From: Pyropia haitanensis
Taxonomy: Eukaryota > Rhodophyta > Bangiophyceae > Bangiales > Bangiaceae
Direction: 5' to 3'
NCBI GenBank assembly: GCA_008729055.1
Contig: SDUX01000006.1
Location: forward strand, 3,088,842 to 3,152,841
DNA length: 64,000 nt
Below are positions 54,423 to 64,000 of the stretch, piece after piece. How positions within the stretch are numbered: the first letter of the stretch is position 1; every line of letters begins with the position of its first letter. The translations under genes were made by a program, and so were the position numbers. The notes under the pieces were generated by a model, which was given only the letters and a program-made list of their open reading frames with translations, ran no database searches and was not told where the DNA came from.

Positions 54423-55934
54423 ATGAGCCGCCGCGATGACTACTACCGCGACCGTGACCGTGACCGCGAGCGGTATGACCGGGACCGCCCCCCCCCGCGG
54501 GACCGCGACCGCGACCTCCGCGACCGCGACCTCCGCGACCGCGACCGCGACTACCCGCCCCGCGACCGCGATCCGTACCGCGCGCCGCCGCGGGACCGAG
54601 ATGGCGGCGGCTACCGCGGCGACCGCGACTATGACCGCCGCCCGCCGCCGCCGCGGGCGCGGGACGTGGACGATGGGTACGGCCGCGGGGGGTACGGCCG
54701 GGATCGCGGGGAGCGCGATCGGGGCGGCTATGGCGTGTCGCGGGGCGGCGGCCGCTACGGGGACGATGGGTATGGCCGTGGCGGCGACCGCGAGTGGGAC
54801 GTGTATGGGCGCAAGAAGGAGTCGTCGTCGCGGCGATCCAAGAGCGCCACCAAGGGCCGCTCCAAGAAGTCCAAGCGGAAGAGCAAGTATGCGAGCAGCA
54901 GCGACAGCGATAGCGATAGCGACAGCGACGACAGCAGCAGCGTGAGTGACAGTGACAGCAGCTCGTCGGACAGCGACTCGTCGAGTGACGGGGGGCGGTC
55001 GTCGCGGCGGAAGCGGGACAAGGGCGGGCGGTCGTCCAAGAGCCGCAGCTCCAAGAGCAGCAAGAAGGAGAAGGAGAAGAAGGCGGCCGGAAAGGCCAAG
55101 GCGGATAAGAAGAAGAAGAAGGGCGCTGCTGGTGGCGGTCGGCCGGCATTTGCGGGCGGCGTGGACGACCTGCTGTCGGGGATGGGCGGGATGAACATGG
55201 GCGGCGGCGGCATGCCGGGGATGGGCGGCATGCCGGGGATGGGCGGCATGCCTGGGATGGGTGGTATGCCTGGGATGGGCGGCGGCATGGGTGGTGGCCT
55301 TGGATCGATCATCCAGACGCCCATGGGCCCTGCGGTTATGACGCCCAGCGGTCCGATGCCACCAGCCATGGCTGCGCAGATGTATGGTGGCGGCGGGATG
55401 GGTGGGATGGGCGGCGGGATGGGCGGCGGGATGGGCGGGATGGGCGGCATGGGGGGTGGCATGGGTGGCGCCCCGGGCATGGGTGGTGGCGGTGGTGGCG
55501 GCGGACTGCTGGCGTTGCCCGCGCCACCACCAGCCGGCGGTGGGGGCATGGGCGATGGCGCCACCCGCGATGACCCGTTTGGCGCACCCATGAATGGGGG
55601 CGGCATGGGCGGCGGTATGGGTGGTGGCATGGGCGGGCCACCGGGGATGGGCGGTGCCGGGGGCATGGGCGGCATGGGCGGTGGTGGCATGGGCGGCGGC
55701 ATGGGCGGTGGTGGCATGGGCGGCGGCATGGGCGGCGGCATGGGCGGCGGCATGGGTGGCGGCATTGGCGGTGGCATGGGCGGCATGGGCGCGCCCCCGC
55801 CCGGTGGTGCCATGAATGGCGGCGGCGTTGGCGGCGGCCTCCCACCGCCGGGCGCGTCTGCGGACGGCGGTTTTGGCAACGGCGCCACCGCGGGCGGCGA
55901 CGCGGCGGCCGTAAACCCTTTTGACGACTTTTAG
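54423..55934 (+). CDS. RD/SD/Met-Gly-rich protein with DPF and NPF motifs
   Basis: The product is 503 residues from ATG 54423 (GACCATGAG) in one unbroken frame, with four compositional blocks. Residues 1-140 are Arg/Asp dipeptide-rich with Tyr (MSRRDDYYRDRDRDRERYDR), like splicing-factor RD domains. Residues 140-200 are Ser/Lys then Ser/Asp-rich (YASSSDSDSDSDSDDSSS). Residues 200-245 are Lys-rich (KKEKEKKAAGKAKADKKKKK). The remainder is Met/Gly repeat (GGMPGMGGM), broken by FAGGVDDLLSGMGG and SIIQTPMGPAVMTPSGPMPP. Near the end are DDPFGAPM and a C-terminal VNPFDDF, which resemble DPF and NPF motifs used by endocytic adaptors to bind AP-2 and EH domains. An RNA-processing role or an adaptor role are both possible. 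Confidence 0.7.
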   Translation: MSRRDDYYRDRDRDRERYDRDRPPPRDRDRDLRDRDLRDRDRDYPPRDRDPYRAPPRDRDGGGYRGDRDYDRRPPPPRARDVDDGYGRGGYGRDRGERDRGGYGVSRGGGRYGDDGYGRGGDREWDVYGRKKESSSRRSKSATKGRSKKSKRKSKYASSSDSDSDSDSDDSSSVSDSDSSSSDSDSSSDGGRSSRRKRDKGGRSSKSRSSKSSKKEKEKKAAGKAKADKKKKKGAAGGGRPAFAGGVDDLLSGMGGMNMGGGGMPGMGGMPGMGGMPGMGGMPGMGGGMGGGLGSIIQTPMGPAVMTPSGPMPPAMAAQMYGGGGMGGMGGGMGGGMGGMGGMGGGMGGAPGMGGGGGGGGLLALPAPPPAGGGGMGDGATRDDPFGAPMNGGGMGGGMGGGMGGPPGMGGAGGMGGMGGGGMGGGMGGGGMGGGMGGGMGGGMGGGIGGGMGGMGAPPPGGAMNGGGVGGGLPPPGASADGGFGNGATAGGDAAAVNPFDDF

Positions 55935-57197
55935 GTGGCCGCGCGCGGGCGGTGTGCGCGCCGTCGTGGGCGTGCGCGCGGCGTGTGGGGGGGCGGGAGG
56001 GGACGTGGTGCGTGGCAGCTGTCGCGGCAGTGGCCCGCAGCCACTGTGTGCCGACCTACCGTTAGCTATGGCGGCGGTTTTTGTGTGCCGCACGGTCTTC
56101 CTTGGGGGGGTGCGCTGTTGGTGGCGCGGATTGGACCGCCTGGCTAGGATCAGTCCGCCTGGCTGGGCCCGCTCTGGTATCGTTCGCCTGGCTAGCGGGT
56201 CGTCGCAGCACGGGGCAACGGCCCTGGCGCGCGGCGGTCTCCCTCTTGTGCAGCAGGATGGGGTCTGGACGTGGGGAGTGGGATGCGTTGTGTGCGTGGG
56301 CGCCCCCATTGGGGCTCGTTGGTGGTTGCCTTTTCTCTTTTATTTTCTCTTTACCAGTTTATCCTTTTGTGTGGGGTGGCGGGTGGGAGGGTCTCCGGCC
56401 TCGCTCGTCGGACGCGCAGCGTTGGTGTGGGCAGCACGACCCAAACTGAACGCTTGCCGCCCCGCTGGGTGACGTCCTAGGGGCTGCCGCTCCGCGCCGG
56501 CCGCACGGCCCTGGATGCGTTGCCGGGCCGCCCCCGCGAGGGACTCGCGGGTGGTTCCCGCTGTCTTCATCCTCGCTGGCGTGCCTGTATTCTCTTGAAC
56601 CGCTCTACTTTTTTCCTTGTGCGTGGGGGCGGGAGGGCGGCGCACCGGCCGTGGCCGTCGGGCTCTGCGCGGCGGGTGGGTGCCTGGTGGGAGTGCCGAC
56701 GGGCCCCCCTGCGTGCTGGCTCTTACCCCCCCCGCGGGGCGGCACCCGCTGCGCCGTCGCGCGCCCCCCGTTGCAGGCGCACCCGAGGCAGGGGCCGCCC
56801 CTCCAACCGCACCGCCGCGCCGCCGTCGACGCTGGGCGTGCGCGCCGTCGAACGTCACCGCCATTGCCGTCGCGGCCGGCAGACACGAAAAAACCATCAC
56901 CACCCCAGTTGGGGGGCGGGCCCCGCTCCTGCCGCCCACCCCCCCCCCCCACCCCACCCCCACCGCACCCCCAACCACCGCGGTACGCCCTCCCAGGGCG
57001 ACAGCGGCGTCCGTCCCCTCCCACCCCCCAATGCACGGCACTGGTCGGGGTCGCCGCCGGCGCGCGCCGGTGGGACCCGCCGTCCCTCCCCCCCCCCCCC
57101 CCCCTACGTCAAGTCTGCAAAGCAACGAGTCGATATGCCGCCCACCTACCACCCCTCCGCGCCGCAAGGTTCCCCCACCCCCCCGCCGCCCCTCCGC
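55935..57197. other. Intergenic
   Basis: 55935-56620 is less GC-rich, with T-rich tracts (56330-56360) and no gene-like frame. 56640-57190 is GC-rich with C-runs (56940-56960, 57089-57104). Frames are Pro/Arg shadows. Confidence 0.5.
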
Positions 57198-57927
57198 TCA
57201 TTGCATCGGGCACGAGTCGAGGGCGCCGCCGAGGCTGGCGGCGTCCCCCCCTCCCTCCGCGTCGCCCTCGAGGTCGCGCACCACCTCGGGCGGCGGCGCG
57301 CCCCACCGCTGCATCTCGCCGAGGAGCTCCACGACCGCGTCCAGCCGCGCCACATCGTCAGCGTCGCCACCGCCACCGCCACCGCCACCGCCACTGCCAC
57401 CACCACCACCACCACCGCCACCGTCACCGCCACCGCCACCGTCACCGCCACGTCCGGCGGCGGCGTACGCGTCACAGATTTTGCCCACCACCACCCGCTG
57501 CTGGCGGTAGCGCTCCATATCCGCGGCCGCCACGGCGGGCGGCGGCGGCGTCCCGCCCCCCCCCGACGCCGACGGCGCCGCCGCCGCCGCCGCCGCCGCG
57601 GCCGCTGCCGCGTCGGTCGCGGCGAACCACGCGTCGTAGCGGTCGCGGAGGCTGGCCATGGGCGCCTCGAGCACCTCGGCCGACAGCAGCTGCCCGACGA
57701 CGCGCTGGAGGAGGCCCGCCATCGGCTCCTCCCCGCCGGCCGCGGCACCCCCATCCCCGCCGCCGCCCGCGGCGCCGTCGTCGCTGCCCCCATCCCCATC
57801 AGCGCCGCCGGCACCGCCGCCACCACCGCCGCCGCCGGTGCCCATCCGGGATAGCTCCCCAATGAGCCCCGCCATGGCCGCCTCGAGCGCCGCCGCCTCC
57901 TCGCCGCCGTCGCCGTCGCCGCCACCC

Positions 57928-57958
<31 letters not shown>

Positions 57959-58106
57959 CCGCGGCGCCCGCCGCAACGAGCGCCGCGAGCGCGTCGGCAA
58001 ACGCCGCCTCGGAGGCGTCCCCTACCTCGCCGTCGCCATCGTCGTCAGCCGTCGTGGTGGCGCCGGCCACGGCGCCGCCGCCACCACCATCCCCACCGCC
58101 GCTGCG

Positions 58107-58153
<47 letters not shown>

Positions 58154-58295
58154 CGTTGCCACCCCCTTTGGCAACGGCGGCGCGGCTCGGGGCGGCCGGC
58201 GCAGCGGCGGGCGCGGCGGCGTCGAGGTCACCAAAGTCCTCGAGCGCCGACGCGAGGATGGCGTCCAGGTCGTCCCCGCCGCCGTCGCCACCGCC

Positions 58296-58328
<33 letters not shown>

Positions 58329-58382
58329 ACCGCCGCCGCCGCTGCCGCCAGTGTCACCGGCCACGGGCGCCGCGGACGCCAT
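57198..58382 (-). CDS. PEX19: PEX19 peroxisomal membrane-protein chaperone
   Basis: PEX19 binds newly made peroxisomal membrane proteins in the cytosol and docks on PEX3. The product is 394 residues from ATG 58382. The N-terminal PEX3-binding motif is DDLDAILASALEDFGDLD. The C-terminal globular domain keeps LLQRVVGQLLSAEVLEAPMA, SLRDRYDAWF, MERYRQQRVVVGKICDAY and LDAVVELLGEMQRWGAPPPE. The protein ends in CPMQ, a CaaX box for farnesylation as in other PEX19 proteins. Between these are four or more polyglycine/Asp insertions coded by GGC and GGT arrays, which make it longer than the usual size of about 300 residues. The frame is unbroken. Confidence 0.9.
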
Positions 58383-59188
58383 GCGAGCGGACGGGGCGGG
58401 GCGGGGCGGGGCGGCGGGCGGGTGGGCGGGCGGGCGGGGAGGGGGAGGCGCGGGCGGCGCGCGGGGGTGGGGGGGGCGGTCACGGCCGCGGCCGCGGCAG
58501 CGGCGGCGGCCGCGGGGGGGGGGCGGGGGGGGGCGGCGGCGGTTGCCGGGGGGGGGGGGGGGGGCGTCGTCTGCCGCGCGCAGCACTCGGTTTCCGATAG
58601 GAGAGGGGGGGGAGGGGGGGGGGGGGGGGGGTGGGGGAGGGCGCGCGAGGGGCGCGCGGGCGGGGGTGGGGGGGACGCCGACGGCGGGCCAGCCGAGCGC
58701 CGGCGGTGCCACGCCGGCCAAGCGCCACCGCCGTTTGTCTTGGCAGTCGCCCGGCGGCAGCTGCACACGCCGCGGCCAGGAGTGCGACGCGATTTGGGTA
58801 GGGCGGGGATCCTGCGGATCCCAGCCAGTCTGTTTTTCCCAACGCCGTCGTCCGTGCCGACGGCGTCCCCCGACCGACCGCCACCGTCGGCGTCGCGCCG
58901 TCGGGTCGTACGGCACTGTACTGTACATACCCCCCCCCCCCCCCCCCCCGCTGTTCCTCCTTCCCCCCCCCCCCCCGCACCGTCCCCTTGCCGCTCCGGT
59001 TCTTTTCCCACCTACCTCTCTCCCTCGCCGTGTGGAGAAGGAGTTTTCAAAGAGGAGAAGGGCAGTTGCCGACACGCACGGTGCCCGCCCCCCCCGCCGC
59101 TCCCCGCCGCCGACAGCGGCCGACGGTCGGCCGGGCGGGTTGTGCGCGTGGGCGGGTGCGGCGGCGGCGGCGGCGGCGGCGGCGCGCG
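58383..59188. other. Divergent intergenic region between PEX19 and eIF2B-gamma
   Basis: 58383-58680 is G-rich on the plus strand (minus-strand C-rich leader of PEX19), with many G-runs. 58760-58920 is less GC-rich. 58930-59050 on the plus strand is C/T-rich and precedes the eIF2B-gamma start. No gene is seen. Confidence 0.5.
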
Positions 59189-59913
59189 ATGGCGGCGGCG
59201 TCGGCGTCCCTCCCCCCCCCCTCCCCCCCCGTGCGGGCCATCCTCCTCGCCGGCGGCGGCGGCTCGCGGCTGCCGCCCCTGCCGTCGGCGTCGGCGCCCA
59301 AGGCGGTGCTGCCCGTCGGCACCGTACCGCTCCTCGCCTACCCCCTGCGGCTGCTCCTCGCCGCGGGCGTCCGCGCCGTGACGGTCGTGGCGGCGCCGGG
59401 GGCGGGGCTGCCGGCGGTTCGCGCCGCCGTCGCGGCGGTGGTGGCGGCCGACGCGGCGGCGGCGGCGGCAGCGGCGGCGGCGGCGGCGGCGGCGGCCGGA
59501 CGGGGGGGGGGCCCGCCGCCGCCGCCGCCGGCGGTGGTGGAGGTGGTGGCGGTCGCGGCGGCGGGGACGGCCGACGCGGTGCGGGCGGTGGTGGCGGGTG
59601 AGGTGGGGGGGACTGCCGACGGCGGCGGCGGTGACGGTGGGGGGGGGGGGGGGGGGTGCCCGCGGCCGCCGCGGACGGGGGGGTCACGCTCGTGGCGGCG
59701 GCGGACCTGCTCGCCGACAGCGTGGATGGGGTCACCGCGCTGCTGCGTGCGCACGTGGGGGGGGGGGCGGACCTGACGGCGCTCTACTATGAGCGGGGGG
59801 GGGGGGATGGCGACGCGCCGGCGGGGGGGGGTGCCGCCGGCGCGGGGGGGGGGGGGGGTGCCGCCGGCAAAAAGGCCAAGGCAGCCAAGGCGGGCGGCGG
59901 CAAAAAGGGGGGC

Positions 59914-59944
<31 letters not shown>

Positions 59945-60851
59945 CGCCACCGCCGCCCGGCCCGCCGGGCGATGAGTTTGTCGGCGTCGCGGCTGGCGGC
60001 CCGCCGCGGCGGCCGCCGTGGACGGCGCCGCTGGTGTACGTTGGCTCCCCCACCGACGGCGACGCGGACGGCCTGCTGCGGGTCCCCCCCCGGGTGCTCG
60101 CCGCGGCCGCCGCGGCCGGCGGCGGCGGCGGCGTGACGCTGCGGCGGGACCTGGCCGACGCGCACCTGTACGCGCTCTCCCCCGCGCTCGTCGCGCGCCT
60201 CGGCGGCGCCCGACCCGGCGCGAGCGTAAAGTACGACCTCCTCCGGTGGGTGACGGGCGCCGCCGCCGCCGCGGCGGGCGTCACCGCCGCGGCGGTGGCG
60301 GTCGCGGGCACCGCGGTGCGCGTCAATACGGTGGCGGCGTACGCGGCGGCCAACCGGCTGGTGCTGTCGCCCGCCGCGTGGGGCGCGCCGGGGCTGTACC
60401 CGCCGCCGCCGTCGCCGCTGCCGCCGCCGGCGCTGGGCGCGCGCGCGCACGTGGGCGACAGCGTCCTCGGCGGGGGGGTGGTGGTGGGTGACCGGGGGAG
60501 CGTGAAGAAGAGCGTGGTCGGCGCGGGGGTGGTGGTGGGGGGGGGGGGAAGGTCACGTCGTCGGTGCTGATGGAGGGCGTGCGGGTGGGCGTCGCCGCCG
60601 ACGACGACGCCGCCGACGACGACGCCGCCGGCGGCGGCGCCGACGGCGGCGGCGCCGACGGCGACGACGGCGACGCGGACGCCGGCGGCGCGACGCTGAC
60701 GGGCTGCCTCGTGGGGGCGGGCGCGGTGATTGGCCGCGGCGTGGCGCTCAAGGACTGCGTGGTGGCGCCGGGCGTGACGGTGCTGGGCAGCGGCACGGGG
60801 GAGGTGTACGACGGCCGCGGGGGGGGGGGCGGGCTCCTCGACGACGTGTAG
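59189..60851 (+). CDS. EIF2B3: Translation initiation factor eIF2B gamma subunit, with two apparent homopolymer frame breaks
   Basis: eIF2B is the guanine-nucleotide exchange factor for eIF2; gamma pairs with the catalytic epsilon subunit. From ATG 59189 the nucleotidyltransferase-like domain reads ILLAGGGGSRLPPL, SAPKAVLPVGTVPLLAYPLR. After G18 (59639-59656) the next frame continues VTLVAAADLLADSVDGVTAL, DLADAHLYALSPALV, SVKYDLLRWVTG and TVAAYAAANRLVL. After G12 (60537-60548) the third frame gives the left-handed beta-helix: VTSSVLMEGVRVG, LTGCLVGAGAVIGRGVALKD and CVVAPGVTVLGSGTGEVY, ending LLDDV at TAG 60851. One added G at each run restores a single frame. Poly-Ala and Gly/Lys inserts (KKAKAAKAGGGKKGG) are lineage-specific. 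Confidence 0.85.
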
Positions 60852-61208
60852 GGCGTGGCGGAGGGGCACGCGCGCGCGCGCCGGGACGGGCTGGCGGGAG
60901 AGTAAAGGCAGACGCACCGCGCCGCCGCGGGCCGCGCGCCCGCGCCGCCCGCCACGCCGTCGGCGGCGCGGCGCGCGCGCGCGGCCGCCGCCGCCGCCGC
61001 CGCCGCGGCGGTGGGGCGCGCGTCTCCATTGCGACCGCCGCAGCGCTACGGGCGGCCCGGGCGGTGGCCGCGGCCGACGGGCGGCGGTCAGCCGGCCGGC
61101 GGCGCGCGCCGCCGCGGCGGGCGGCGCGCACGGGGGGGGGGGGGGGGAGCGGCGCGCGGCGGGATGCGGTGGGGGGATGGGGCGCGAGGGGGGGGCCCGC
61201 GGCGCCGC

Positions 61209-61243
<35 letters not shown>

Positions 61244-61676
61244 CGAGGCCGCGCGGCCGCCCGCAGCGGCGGGGGGGGGAGGGGGGGGGGGACGGGGGCC
61301 GCCGCGGCTGCAAACGGGTCGGTCGGGTCTCCGCAGCGGCCGCGGCCCCACCGCGGGTGCGCGCCGTCCCCCCCACCCCCCCCCCGCCACCCCCTCCGCC
61401 TCCGCGCGCGTCCGCCATGGGCGGCCGTGGCCGCCGTGCGTCCCCCCCCTCGACGCCGCCCCTCTGTCGCACGTCATCCGCTTCCATCCCCCCACCTCTG
61501 CGTGACCCCCCCCCTCCCCCCCTCCCCCCCCCCAGCCCCACACAACGCCAGCAGCGAGACAGCAGCGTCACCGCGCCCAACGCTCTGTTTTTGAACCCCC
61601 CCCCCCCACCCCCCCCCCCCCCAGTCCCGCCCACGCCACCGCCGCCGCGCCCGCCGCGCGGCACGCGCGGCGGGCG
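60852..61676. other. Spacer between convergent genes
   Basis: This is the space between the stops of eIF2B-gamma and the DUF3727-type gene. It is very GC-rich, with CCG arrays (61207-61244) and C-runs. Frames on both strands are shadows. No gene is seen. Confidence 0.45.
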
Positions 61677-62589
61677 TCACCCCCCCTCCACCACCTCATC
61701 CATCGCCCGCTCCATCACCGCCGTCGCGGCGGCCATCTCCGCCTCGGCGGGCGCCACGTACAGGCGGTCCCCCCCCCCCCCCTCGGCCGCCGCGGCCGCC
61801 GCGGCCGCCGCGTCAACGGCGGGCGCCTCGCCCGGCACGGGCGGCCGCGCAATGATCATGACCGGCGTGACCGGCGCGCACACGTAGTAGACGCCGTCGG
61901 CAACGGCAAAGTCGGCGAGCACCCGCACGTCCTCCTCCCCCTCATCCTCCTCCTCCGCCGCGCCGCCGCCACCACCGCCGCCGTCATCGTCGGCGGCGTC
62001 ACTTCTTCCCCGGCCGCCGCCGCGCGCGCCGCGGTGTCGCTCGCCGTCGGCGCCGCGGGCGCCGTCGTCGGCGTCGTCGTCGTCCTCCTCATCGTCGCTC
62101 GCGTCGGCGGCGGCGCCGCCATCGTCCACGGTCAGCACAAACGCCGACCGGACGAGGCGCCAGCCGACGCCCGCCAGCACCGACGCGGCCGCATCGACGA
62201 GGCCGTCCCAGCCCGCGACGCCCTCGTCCAGGGGCTCCAGGACCGTGCCACCGCCGCCGCCACCACCACCACCACCACCGCCGCCGCCGCGCCCGCCGGC
62301 GCCACCGCCCCCCTCAGCGTCTTCTCCGACAACGCCCCCGCCGCCGCCGTCATCGTCACCGCCGCCGCCGCCGCCGTCGCCCGCGGCGGCGAGCACCACC
62401 GCCTGCAACACCGGCGTGCACACCGCGTACGGCACGCCGTCAATGGCGCGGACGACGACGACCGTGCACGGGAGGGTGCGGCCGTCCTCATCCATGAGGG
62501 TCACCGCGTCGCCAATGGCGGGCGCGTCGGCGGGGGCGTCCGCGGCCGCCGCCGCCGCCGCCGTCGACAATGGCGCCGCAGGTGCCGCT

Positions 62590-62642
<53 letters not shown>

Positions 62643-62945
62643 CGCGTCGTTGTCAATGGCGGCGGCGTCGGCGGCGGCTTCGGCGGCTTCGGCGGCGGCC
62701 GCCTCGGCGGCGACCGCCACCGCGGGTGGTACGGCCATCGCCGCCGATGCGGGCGGCACGTCCACCCCACCCACCGATATGACCGCGCCGACCGCAGGCG
62801 CGGCGGGCGCGGCGGCCGACGCCGGCGCCGCCGGCGCCGCCGGCACCGCTGGCGCCGGCGCGGCCGCCGCAGCGTCGGCGGCCGCCGCCGCGGCGGGCGG
62901 CGCCGCCGCCGCTGCCGTCACCACCCCGTCGGCGGCACCCACCGC

Positions 62946-62983
<38 letters not shown>

Positions 62984-63012
62984 CGGCCCTCCCAGACGGT
63001 GGCGCGTCGGCG

Positions 63013-63063
<51 letters not shown>

Positions 63064-63377
63064 GGCACCCCCCCCTGGACGGCCGCGGCAATAACGGCGG
63101 CGGCCTCGGCGGGCGCGAGCGCGACGCCCACCTCGGCCGCCGCGGCGGTGAGGGCGGCGCCGAGCGCCGACGGCGACGCACCGCCGTCGCCGGCAGCGGC
63201 GGCGGCAGGCGTAGCGGGCGCGGCGGGCGTCGCGGCGGCACCGGGCGCGTCGGCGGGCGCGGCGGCGGCGGGCGCGGCGGGCGTGGCCGCCGCGGCGGCG
63301 GCGGCGGCCGGCACGCCCCCGTCGCCGTCGGTGGCGGCGACCGCGGGAGCGCCTGGGGCGGGCGCGGCGGCGGCAGG

Positions 63378-63413
<36 letters not shown>

Positions 63414-63603
63414 GCCGCCGCCGCCATCAACGGCGCTGCCGTCGGCGCCGCCGTCGGCGCCGCCCGCCGCCGACGCGGTCGGCGCGGCCCGCCACCGCCC
63501 GGCCGCGGCGGCGGCGGCCGTCAATGGCGCGGGGCGGGCGGCGCCACGCCGCCGGCGTGGCGCCGTCGCGGCGCGGCGCGGGTGGGCGGCAGGGCGGCCG
63601 CCG

Positions 63604-63635
<32 letters not shown>

Positions 63636-63680
63636 CGCGCGGCCAATGCCCGCCGGCGGGGGGGGCAGGAAGGCGACCAT
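61677..63680 (-). CDS. DUF3727-type plastid protein
   Basis: The product is 667 residues from ATG 63680. The first 60 residues (MVAFLPPPPAGIGRAA, then AAHPRRAATAPRRRRGAARP) are rich in Ala/Arg and free of acids, like a plastid transit peptide. About 300 residues of Ala/Gly follow, coded by GCC/GGC arrays. The conserved part reads AVTLMDEDGRTLPCTVVVVR, AIDGVPYAVCTPVLQAVVL, then LVDAAASVLAGVGWRLVRSA, FVLTVDDG, and VLADFAVADGVYYVCAPVTP. This order matches DUF3727, found in cyanobacteria and plastid proteins of algae and plants (DEqGRsLPC, a central helix, then LaxF...Y..ytPldP). The molecular role of the family is not established to my knowledge. The frame is unbroken. Confidence 0.75.
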
Positions 63681-64000
63681 GGCGGGGGCGCCTGGCGGGT
63701 ACCAATGGGGAGGGCGGCCGGCCAGGAAAAAAAAAAAAAAAAAGAGGGGGGGGAAGGGGGCACGAGGCCGTTGTGCCGCAAAGGTGGGGGGGGGAGGGGA
63801 GAGACGGCGACGCGGGTGGGGAGGAACGGGAGGAGGGGGGGGGGGGGGGGGGGAAAGGCGGCCGCGAACGGCGCCGCGGCCGACGGCGGCGACAAAGCGC
63901 CGGGGCGTGCGGGCGGCGACGCCGGCGGCGGCACGCGGCGGACGTGGGCCGGCGCCGCTCGGAGCGCGGCGGCGGCAACCGCGCGCCGCGGCGCAACGCA
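63681..64000 (-). promoter_or_regulatory. C/T-rich leader of the DUF3727-type gene
   Basis: On the minus strand this is a pyrimidine tract with T17 (complement of 63727-63743), C-runs and few purines up to about 63860. It fits the leader pattern seen ahead of other genes here. Beyond 63860 the DNA is plain GC-rich to the window end. Confidence 0.5.

Noticed and set aside
57658..59601. Plus-strand open frame of 647 codons across PEX19
   Set aside because: It is antisense to the clearly conserved PEX19 motifs.

Overview
The window is nuclear DNA of a plastid-bearing eukaryote with an extremely GC-rich, compact genome. The evidence is eukaryote-only genes (PEX19, GPN1, eIF2B-gamma, an SMU1-like splicing factor, a TBC Rab-GAP), GT-AG introns, and two plastid-type proteins (an EGY-like site-2 protease and a DUF3727-type protein with a transit-like N-terminus). 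Long genes with few, short introns, a PAPS transporter and many GGC/GCC tracts fit a bangiophyte red alga of the Porphyra/Pyropia type better than a green alga. That assignment is inference from gene content, not from a search.

Layout. 1-1.4 kb: 3' part of a multi-exon minus-strand gene running off the left edge. 3.3-5.8 kb: TBC Rab-GAP (-). 7.9-9.4 kb: arylamine N-acetyltransferase (+), with a frameshift. 10.9-12.7 kb: GPN1 GTPase (+). 13.7-14.0 kb: small one-helix membrane protein (+). 16.1-18.3 kb: SMU1-like LisH/WD40 protein (-). 18.7-28.7 kb: one giant low-complexity gene of about 3,300 residues (-). 28.7-32.6 kb: no convincing gene. 32.7-33.6 kb: PRL/PTP4A-family protein with degenerate catalytic residues (+). 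34.5-40.3 kb: orphan genes and a PAN/apple-domain protein. 41.0-42.5 kb: PAPS transporter (-). 43-46.2 kb: mostly intergenic. 46.3-47.5 kb: secreted GH18 chitinase (+). 49.2-50.3 kb and 51.3-53.5 kb: a divergent pair, PPPDE/DeSI peptidase (-) and EGY-like protease (+), around an AT-rich island. 54.4-55.9 kb: an RD/SD/Met-Gly-rich protein with endocytic-type C-terminal motifs (+). 57.2-58.4 kb: PEX19 (-). 59.2-60.9 kb: eIF2B-gamma (+). 61.7-63.7 kb: DUF3727-type plastid protein (-).

No operon-like logic links the genes. Two features stand out at the DNA level. First, six genes appear broken at G/C homopolymers of 8-18 bases, and at every one of these that can be resolved to a single step the sequence lacks one base relative to the frame that restores the conserved protein. 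Second, many start codons are preceded by a strand-specific C/T-rich leader of about 50-200 bases. Intergenic stretches are visibly less GC-rich than the genes. Start codons, exon borders and frame joins given here were read by eye.
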